Assembly (NCBI GenBank): GCA_900316985.1
Contig: ONFE01000002.1
Location: 62,001 to 126,000, forward strand
Source: an uncultured Prevotellaceae bacterium
GTDB lineage: Bacteria; Bacteroidota; Bacteroidia; Bacteroidales; Bacteroidaceae
Direction: 5' to 3'
DNA length: 64,000 bases
Position numbers and translations under genes: made by a program. Below are positions 16,876-23,100 of this stretch, piece by piece. Under the pieces are notes generated by a model, which saw nothing but the letters and a program-made list of their open reading frames with translations, was not told the DNA's origin and searched no databases. Positions within the stretch are counted from its first letter, which is position 1; each line of letters opens with the position of its first letter.

Positions 16876-16907
16876 AACTGTGTGGTTTTAAAGAGTGTTT
16901 AAAAATG

Positions 16908-16972
16908 AAAATAAAACGGCGGCGGAACCATCTGCTCGTTGTGAGATGATTCCGCCGCCATAGTCCGGATTT
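16908..16972 (-). terminator. Strong terminator just upstream of vapE
   Basis: A 10-bp GC-rich stem (GGCGGCGGAA / TTCCGCCGCC) with an inner CATCT/AGATG pairing is followed on the minus strand by GTTTTATTTT. It ends the short transcript from 17156 about 35 bases before the vapE ATG. Confidence 0.85.
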
Positions 16973-17155
16973 TGTGCCGGTTGGTGGAGCCCTTTCGGGC
17001 TATCAGGGAAACCTCACGATGAGGGACCGTAATCGGCCTTAATAGCCGATTCTGAGCGCTTTGCCCGGGCAATGATTGCCGCCGAGACTATCGCCTGTGC
17101 CTTTATCGCGAGGGAGTTATGGTACATGCTTTTTCCTTCCTTCATTATTGTTCTG
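16973..17155 (-). ncRNA. Candidate structured leader RNA upstream of vapE
   Basis: Between a promoter and the terminator lies a stretch with many short hairpins on the minus strand: AATCGGC/GCCGATT, CCTCA/TGAGG, AGCCC-GAAA-GGGCT (a tetraloop), GGCAAT/ATTGCC and CCGG/CCGG. This density suggests a conserved fold. Its first part also encodes the 37-residue peptide at 17014-17127. It could be an attenuating leader of vapE or an independent RNA. I do not recognise a known RNA family. Confidence 0.5.
17014..17127 (-). CDS. Possible 37-residue peptide upstream of vapE
   Basis: An ATG preceded by AGGAAGGAAAA, an unusually good purine-rich ribosome site for this lineage, opens MYHNSLAIKAQAIVSAAIIA followed by a basic RAKRSESAIK segment and a TGA stop. 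It is an amphipathic or membrane-prone helix with a basic tail. It starts 28 bases after a TAACTTTG promoter box and is followed by RNA hairpins and a terminator, so it could be a leader peptide for vapE or a stand-alone small protein. No homologue is known to me. Confidence 0.5.
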   Translation of the reverse strand: MYHNSLAIKAQAIVSAAIIARAKRSESAIKADYGPSS

Positions 17156-17187
17156 CAAAGTTAATACTTTTTCTCTTTTCATGCAAT
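17156..17187 (-). promoter_or_regulatory. Promoter of the vapE leader unit
   Basis: TAACTTTG (17156-17163 on the minus strand) with ATTG exactly 20 bases upstream, close to the TTTG consensus. It drives the small ORF and folded RNA. Confidence 0.65.
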
Positions 17188-17225
17188 ACCTTCCTGTATA
17201 ATTTACATAAATTAACTGAAGGGCG

Positions 17226-17444
17226 TCACGGTTCGCCCAGGGCTTCGACGATGGCGCGGACCTGAGCGGGGGTGAAGATACGGGCCTTGGGACGGAAGCC
17301 CAGGGCGGTGAGCTGCTGGCGCAGACCGGGGTAGCGGTCTATCCAGTGGTTGAGTTTCTTACGGGCCGTGCTGTCGGCCGAATCGGGGCTGTATTTGGCG
17401 GCCAGTTCGGCAATGCCATAGGCCTTGATCTTGAATTCTTCCAT
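17226..17444 (-). CDS. DUF4248-family protein
   Basis: A 72-residue protein, MEEFKIKAYGIAELAAKYSP onwards, with FTPAQVRAIVEALGEP at its end. The pattern (GIAELAAKY, then KKLNHWIDRYPGL) is that of DUF4248, a small probable helix-turn-helix protein found beside VapE, HU-like and amidase genes across Bacteroidales. The -7 box ends four bases before the ATG, so the mRNA is probably leaderless. Upstream in-frame codons would lie inside the promoter and are rejected. It heads the minus-strand half of the module. Confidence 0.85.
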   Translation of the reverse strand: MEEFKIKAYGIAELAAKYSPDSADSTARKKLNHWIDRYPGLRQQLTALGFRPKARIFTPAQVRAIVEALGEP

Positions 17445-17448
17445 ATTG

Positions 17449-17480
17449 CAAAGATACGAAAAAATGAGCACAAATGCAAA
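17449..17480 (-). promoter_or_regulatory. Promoter of the DUF4248 gene (leaderless)
   Basis: TTTG (17477-17480 on the minus strand), 20 bases, TATCTTTG (17449-17456). The ATG begins four bases after the box, near the expected transcription start. Confidence 0.8.
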
Positions 17481-17644
17481 TAAAATTGGTTTTATTTGCT
17501 TTGTCGAATGTAAGTATCTTCGGCGAAGCCAAAGTACGAAATAATCCGCTCATTTCCAAATATTTAGACGCGATTTATTGCGCTTTATCGCTCCCTTTTG
17601 AGACCCACGGTTACGCTGCGTGAAAAACACCCTTCCGGATGTTG

Positions 17645-17652
17645 TATCTTTG
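17645..17652 (+). promoter_or_regulatory. -7 box for the amidase-HU-smalltalk unit
   Basis: TATCTTTG, divergent from the DUF4248 promoter. The 120-base leader that follows contains the inverted repeat at 17683-17751. Confidence 0.6.
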
Positions 17653-17682
17653 CAATAGATAAAATAAACATAATTATAATGG

Positions 17683-17751
17683 AACACAAAGACACAAAGA
17701 AACAAAGGGCTGCGCAAAGAGAAAAACTTTGTGACTTCGTGTCTTTGTGTT
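17683..17751. repeat. Inverted repeat with tandem-repeat arms in the amidase leader
   Basis: Arm 17683-17699 (AACACAAAGACACAAAG) pairs with 17735-17751 with one mismatch. Each arm extends to about three ACACAAAG-type units. The 35-base loop is GC-richer. It lies between the amidase promoter and its start codon. Confidence 0.85.
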
Positions 17752-17771
17752 TAGTTAAAATGAATTTGCGA

Positions 17772-18185
17772 ATGAGAACCATTACACTGATCATCATCCA
17801 CTGCTCGGCTACGCCTGAGGGCAAGAGCCTGAGCTTCGAGGCCTGCAGGCGCGACCATGTGGAGAACCGCCACTTCAAGGACATCGGCTACCACTATTAT
17901 ATCACGCGCGACGGCCACATCCATGCCGGACGGCCGGAAGAGCAACCCGGTGCCCATTGCAAGAACCACAACAGCCACAGCATCGGCATCTGCTATGAGG
18001 GCGGGCTGGACCGCCAGGGGCGACCTGCCGACACGCGCACCGAGGCGCAGAAGGAGGCGCTGCTCGACCTGGTTTTCTCGCTCAGGATGGACTATCCCCA
18101 GGCCGTCATCGTGGGTCATCACGACCTCAATCCCATGAAACCCTGTCCCTGCTTCGATGCAGCAAAGGAATATCTTAAGAATTAA
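17772..18185 (+). CDS. N-acetylmuramoyl-L-alanine amidase (Amidase_2)
   Basis: A 137-residue zinc amidase of the PGRP/T7-lysozyme type, cleaving the bond between MurNAc and the stem peptide. Zinc ligands are the His of IIIHCSATPEG near residue 9, the His of VIVGHHDLNP near 116 and the Cys of PCPCFDAAKEYL. GYHYYITRDGHIHAGRPEEQ is the central substrate segment. No signal peptide is visible, as is usual for the copy in this Bacteroidales module. An ATG four codons upstream is an alternative start. It is the first gene of the plus-strand half, followed by HU-like and smalltalk genes. Confidence 0.92.
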   Translation: MRTITLIIIHCSATPEGKSLSFEACRRDHVENRHFKDIGYHYYITRDGHIHAGRPEEQPGAHCKNHNSHSIGICYEGGLDRQGRPADTRTEAQKEALLDLVFSLRMDYPQAVIVGHHDLNPMKPCPCFDAAKEYLKN

Positions 18186-18262
18186 GAGTTTAGAATTAAG
18201 AATTAAGAGTTGTCGCCTCCGGCGATTAACAATTATCAATTATCAATTAATCATTAATCATT
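18186..18262. repeat. Imperfect inverted repeat between amidase and HU-like genes
   Basis: A TCGCC-tcc-GGCGA hairpin core is flanked on the left by tandem GAATTAA-type units and on the right by tandem ATTATCA/ATTAATC-type units. The flanks are partly complementary. It directly follows the amidase stop and ends just before the HU-like start. Confidence 0.6.
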
Positions 18263-18270
18263 TAATCATT

Positions 18271-18729
18271 ATGGCACTTTACAGTTTGTATCAGAACAAG
18301 AATGAACACATGACGGGAAGCTACCAGAAATGGTATGCCCGTCCGGTAGTAACCGGCATCAAGTCGCTCACCGACGTTGCCAAGGAGATCCAGGAGAACA
18401 CCACGGCCAAGGAGGCTGACGCCTACGCCGTGCTGAAGGAGATGAAGAACGTGCTCATCAAGTGGCTCCAGGAGGGCTACCGCATCAAGATCGACGGTCT
18501 GGGCTCCTTTAAGCTGGGCATGCGCTCGAAGGGCGTAGCTGCTGTCTCCGACTTCACCGTGACCGAGAACATCAAGTCTACGCGCGTGATCTTCATCCCC
18601 GAGGTGGAGGTTGACTCCGCTACGGGCAAGCGTTTCAAGCCGCTCATCCGCAGTGTGCGCTGGACCAACATCGACGCCCTTGCCAACAAGGATGCCGTGA
18701 ACGCTCAGACTGACGAGCAGGAGCCGTAA
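18271..18729 (+). CDS. HU-like DNA-binding protein (HU-HIG type)
   Basis: A 152-residue IHF/HU-fold protein. The core spans about residues 25-115: DVAKEIQENTTAKEADAYAV forms the helical half and GYRIKIDGLGSFKLGMRS, then VIFIPEVEVD, the beta-arm half. An N-terminal MALYSLYQNKNEHMTGSYQK extension and a C-terminal tail distinguish it from canonical 90-residue HU and match the HU-HIG family. It probably binds or bends DNA. In the module it is always next to the amidase and smalltalk genes, but its partner DNA is unknown. Confidence 0.9.
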   Translation: MALYSLYQNKNEHMTGSYQKWYARPVVTGIKSLTDVAKEIQENTTAKEADAYAVLKEMKNVLIKWLQEGYRIKIDGLGSFKLGMRSKGVAAVSDFTVTENIKSTRVIFIPEVEVDSATGKRFKPLIRSVRWTNIDALANKDAVNAQTDEQEP

Positions 18730-18732
18730 GAA

Positions 18733-18865
18733 GAGACCCTCTAAATCCCCCTTAAGAGGGGGACTTACTGGGCGGCGGATGCAAGAGAGTTAGTTAATTG
18801 ATTGTTTAACCTGAAATTGACCCTTATAAGATAGTCCCCCTTCTAAGGGGGATTTAGAGGGTCTC
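18733..18865. repeat. 33-bp inverted repeat between HU-like and smalltalk genes
   Basis: Arms 18733-18765 and 18833-18865 match at 31 of 33 positions (beginning GAGACCCTCTAAATCCCCCT). Each arm also contains a small self-complementary CCCCCTT/AAGGGGG unit. The loop is 67 bases. It starts three bases after the HU-like stop and ends nine bases before the smalltalk ATG. Confidence 0.9.
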
Positions 18866-18874
18866 CTGATTACT

Positions 18875-18970
18875 ATGAGCAAGAAAGAAATCATCAAGTA
18901 CATCATTCAGTTGCTGATTGCCATCCTGACGGCCATCGGCACTACGCTGGGCGTGAGTTCGTGTATGTAA
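18875..18970 (+). CDS. Smalltalk protein
   Basis: A 31-residue peptide: MSKKEIIKYIIQLLIAILTA, then IGTTLGVSSCM. It has a short Lys-rich start and one strongly hydrophobic transmembrane-like helix ending in a Cys. This is the sequence pattern of the smalltalk family, which I know from annotated Bacteroidales genomes downstream of HU-like and amidase genes. It is the last gene of the module. Its role is unknown; the size and hydrophobicity would suit a holin-like partner of the amidase, but that is inference. Confidence 0.88.
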   Translation: MSKKEIIKYIIQLLIAILTAIGTTLGVSSCM

Positions 18971-18988
18971 GAAATTATCCTCAAAAGA

Positions 18989-19012
18989 AAGTCCCCTCAT
19001 GGGGACTTTTTA
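18989..19012. terminator. Bidirectional terminator after smalltalk
   Basis: AAGTCCCC-TCAT-GGGGACTT is followed by TTTTATTTC on the plus strand and TTCTTTTG on the minus strand. It serves smalltalk and the convergent DUF4421 gene, whose last codons overlap it. Confidence 0.85.
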
Positions 19013-20131
19013 TTTCTTGCGTTTTCCGAAGTAGAAACCGGCGTAGAGGTTCACGGAACCATAGGTGTTGCGCAGGTGGTAGTCGTTGGCGTTGTAGTGG
19101 TTGTCATAGACGGCAGCCAAGGCTCCGCAATACCATTGGGTGTTGTTGTAGGTGATGCCGAGATGTGCCTTGAAATCGAGATTCACTCCGGTATGGTGAT
19201 ACTTGCCGATGTCCTCGTATTCGTTGCAGCCATGGTCTTCGCGGTCGATGTTTTCCATCATGTCGTTTACATTTTCCATATGGGCATCGCAGGTCTTCAG
19301 ACCAGGGTTTACGAAGACGGCAGCTCCCAGGAGCCAGTTGTGGGCGAACGCCCAGTTGTAGCCGTAGCCAGCTGTGAGTGAAAAGGTGTTGAAGCGTGCG
19401 TTGCGCGTCATGATGAGATCTTCGTCATTGTCAGGTTCATCGGTGTCGATATCCTCGGCGAGCACCATCTGGTCGAAGGTTCCATCGTTGATGGATTTCC
19501 TTACCATGTCGTAGACCATGTCGGCGAGGTTGAAGTCGAATTTCGAGCGCATGTAGCCTGCCCCGAAAATCAATGAGCCTGCGCTACGCCGCTGGTTGGT
19601 GGACTGCCCGAAGGCTGCCGGTGCGGAGTAGCGTTTGTGGTTGAGGATGTAGCTGAACGAGAAACCGAAATTACGGGTAGTGATGGCGGAGCAATCCATG
19701 CCCTCGATCCACTTCAGTTCGGGATCGGTTATTTCGCGTAGTTTGAAGTCGTTGCCTGCCTTCCGATAGTAGATGTCGATGACGAAGGGGTTGGTGAAGA
19801 TGGAGAACACGAGATTGGTGCGGTCTTTCGACTTGAAGAACGACTTCATGTCCACTGTATAGCCGGCGAAGAAGAACTTGTAGCCGCCAAAGGGGCCCAC
19901 GCCCACGGATAAGTCGGGGGCGAAGACCATCTTGTCTTTTCCGTCATCGAGGCTGATGCGGTCGAACGTGTATGAGTTCTGAAGCATCAGCATTCCCGGA
20001 TAGTGCTGGGGTTCAATGTAGGTGGTATCGGTCTCACCCAGTTGTTTCATAAAGCGTATGAGCCAGTTGTCGGCATAGGAGAGCGACACCATCAGGGAAA
20101 GGAAGACAATGAGGAGATTTCTTTTCATCAT
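19010..20131 (-). CDS. DUF4421-family outer-membrane-like protein
   Basis: A 373-residue exported protein: MMKRNLLIVFLSLMVSLSYA is a signal peptide, and the rest has many amphipathic strands ending in NLYAGFYFGKRKK, as in a small beta-barrel. LSVGVGPFGGYKFFFAGYTV and the paired FGFSFSYILNHKRYSAPAAF segment match my memory of DUF4421. An acidic DIDTDEPDNDEDL loop lies mid-protein. Function is unknown. A second ATG is the next codon; either start is possible. It ends in the bidirectional terminator and is separated from the helicase gene by a short repeat-bearing gap. Confidence 0.75.
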   Translation of the reverse strand: MMKRNLLIVFLSLMVSLSYADNWLIRFMKQLGETDTTYIEPQHYPGMLMLQNSYTFDRISLDDGKDKMVFAPDLSVGVGPFGGYKFFFAGYTVDMKSFFKSKDRTNLVFSIFTNPFVIDIYYRKAGNDFKLREITDPELKWIEGMDCSAITTRNFGFSFSYILNHKRYSAPAAFGQSTNQRRSAGSLIFGAGYMRSKFDFNLADMVYDMVRKSINDGTFDQMVLAEDIDTDEPDNDEDLIMTRNARFNTFSLTAGYGYNWAFAHNWLLGAAVFVNPGLKTCDAHMENVNDMMENIDREDHGCNEYEDIGKYHHTGVNLDFKAHLGITYNNTQWYCGALAAVYDNHYNANDYHLRNTYGSVNLYAGFYFGKRKK

Positions 20132-20163
20132 ATTCGAAATATATTGGGGTTCAAGATTAAAGA

Positions 20164-23100
20164 TTAAGAATTCAAGTTTGCGCTCAGGCTTCCGTCGGTA
20201 TCGGTAATCACACCTTCTTTTACGAGTTGTGAGAAGGCTTCGTTGATGGCATTGTCAACCTTTGCGCCCCTGCGCATGAATCCCAGTTTCTTTGAAACAA
20301 TGAGCGACAGGGCATCGGCGCTGATGGAGAATTGTTCGGTGACGGCCTCTATCACGGCATTTCTGATTTCACGCATCGGCACTTCGCTGATCTCACGGCC
20401 GGCTGCGGGACGGTACCATCGGTAGTCGTCGCGGTCCTTTTCACTTTCCCAGATGACTTTTCCCTCACGGTCATTTTCAAGGAAGAACTTCTGGCTCACA
20501 TAATCGCGTGTGGTATCCTGCACGAAAGAAGTCACACGCGCATCTCCCCTCAAAGTGCAGATGCGGCGACAGAGCGTCTTGAGCGTGATGGGCTGTTCCT
20601 GATGAACGATGGCCTGAATGAGTTTCCTTGAGGTCATGGCCTTGGCTTCCTCAGGTGAAAGCTTCAGTTCCTGATATTCACGGGCGAATGAAGGCTTCTC
20701 GATGACTTTCTCCTTGGAGATGTCGAATTTCACGGGGGTAGCCGTTTCCTGCTTTACGGGGGCCGCTTGCAGTTGTTCCATCACACGATCAATGACGCGT
20801 TGGGGATTGTTAAGCCAATCCACGCTCCACACACGCATCACTCGCCAGCCGAGTCCTTCCAGTACAGACGGCTGTACGATCTCACGGTCGCGGGTGGTCT
20901 GCGTGTCGCGGTAGCTTTCACCGTCAAGCAAGATGCCCAGAACGTAGGCATCTGAAGATTCCTGACGGCTGACGGCAATATCCACCTTGAAATGCGACCT
21001 TCCTACATTGACGTTTACCACATAGCCTTTTTCGGCAATGGCATCGGCAATCTGACGGGCAAGGGGAGTGTCAGGACGCGAAGCCGTACTCTGGATGTTC
21101 TCGGCAAGCACCTGCTGCTCCGCATATTCCAGGAAATGCTTCAAACCCTCCACACCACGGGCTTTCGAGCGCCTGAGGTCGATATGGGATGAGCGCATCG
21201 TGGAGAATACCATCATCTCCTGGCGCGCACGGCTGACGGCCACATTCAGACGGCGTTCACCACCGGCATTGTTCAGCGGACCGAAGTTCATGCTCACATT
21301 GCCCTTCTTGTCAGGACCGTAACCCACAGAGAAGAGGATGACATCACGCTCGTCACCCTGAACGTTCTCCAGATTCTTCACGAAGATGGGTTCATAGAGG
21401 GCATCGGCAGCCTGCTTCACGGCCAGTTTGTGGTCGAGCATCTCCTGCAACAGGTCTTCAATAAGGTTCTGCTGCACCACGCTGAAGGCGATGATGCCGA
21501 TGCTCTGCGTGTTGGAATCGGATGTCAGGCGGCGTTCCACTTCCTTGACGATGGCCTCGGCCTCGGATCTGTTGGAGCGGCGGCCTCCCTTGTCATAGAC
21601 TCCCTCAACGGGCACGAACTTCACCTTCGTCTGCTTGTCGTCAACCGAAGGGAAGGTGATGAGTTTGCCGTCATAGTATTCGTTGTTGGAGAAGGCGATG
21701 AGCGACTCGTGGCGCGAACGGTAGTGCCAGTTGAGTTGCAGCGACGGGATTTCCAGCGTGCGGCAGTCCTCCAGAATACTCTCCAGGTCATCGATGTCGG
21801 CTTCATCCTCGTCCACGTTGGAAGAGGCAAAGAAACTCGTTGGGGGCATCTGTTTGGGATCACCCACCACGACAAGTGCCTTACCGCGGGCAATGGCTCC
21901 AACGGCTTCGCAGGTTGGCATCTGTGATGCCTCGTCAAAGACGACCAGATCGAACTTCTCCTGAAAGAGATCCAGATATTGGGCCACCGACATCGGACTC
22001 ATCAGCATACACGGACAGAGTCGCGGCATCAGTTTCGGTATCTGGTCGAACAGGTCGCGCAGGGAAAGCCCGCGTCCGCCATTGGATATGTTGCGGTTCA
22101 AAAGACCTATCTCGCTGCTGTTGTCCAGGTTGTCGGCTATGCGGGGAATGCTGGCGGCCAGACGTGCATAGAGCTCTTTCTGGCTGAGCATCTGGAATTC
22201 TTCCGTGAAATGCTTGTACTGCTGCACCTGCTCGTCGAAAAGCATTCCCTCGAAGGTGCGCAATTGGTCTGAGGCTGCTGTCTTTTCACGGGCTTTGGTC
22301 AGGAAGAAGGCCTTGAAGAAACGGTCGGTGAGCTGCTTGGGCTGCTGTGTCTCCCGTTCAAGGGCTTCCACGATGGCTGTCAAGCCATGGACTTTGAGCT
22401 CTTCTGCATATTCACACCAATGGAACCAGTCGCGCATCATGGCTGTGTTCTCCTTCCACCTGGCAAGGTCTGCCATGCTTTGAGTCATCTGTTCTTCGGT
22501 TGGCAATTCATCGGTGGTGAGTTCCTTGCCGAAATACTTCCTCATCACCTCCTGTACGGGCAGTATGCGCCTATGCTGCTCCTGATAGTCAGTAAGACGG
22601 TCCATCAGTCCGTCAATCTCTTCCTCCGTGACATAGGGATTAAAGGCACGCATCCGCTTGACATACGACTTCTTGGCAAACAACCGGGGCAGGAACCACT
22701 TGGCCTTTATGACACGCCATTCATCGCGCAATTGGTTGCCATCGGTTTCCAACAACTGCTCGTTGTTATCCTTTAAAATTTTATCTCTAAGCAACTGTGC
22801 TTCAAGTAATTGTCTTCTTTCGTTCTTTCCTTTCTCTAAGGTCTCGATGGCAGAACTAAGACGTGTTGCTGTCTCACTTTCATCCCGCAAGTCATCCGTA
22901 CTTACATGCATGCCCAGCAACGGATGAACCGAAGGCTGTCCTATCAGTTTCAGCACGGCTTCCATCCGTGTGCCCAGGAGTTGCTGGATGTCGGGTAGGG
23001 TGGTGGCAGTCAGTGCCGTTCTCAGTCTTTCGTTCAATTCGAAGGGTTTCAACGGCTCTTCTTGGATTCCTTCCTCATGAAGGATACAGTCGTAGAGAGA

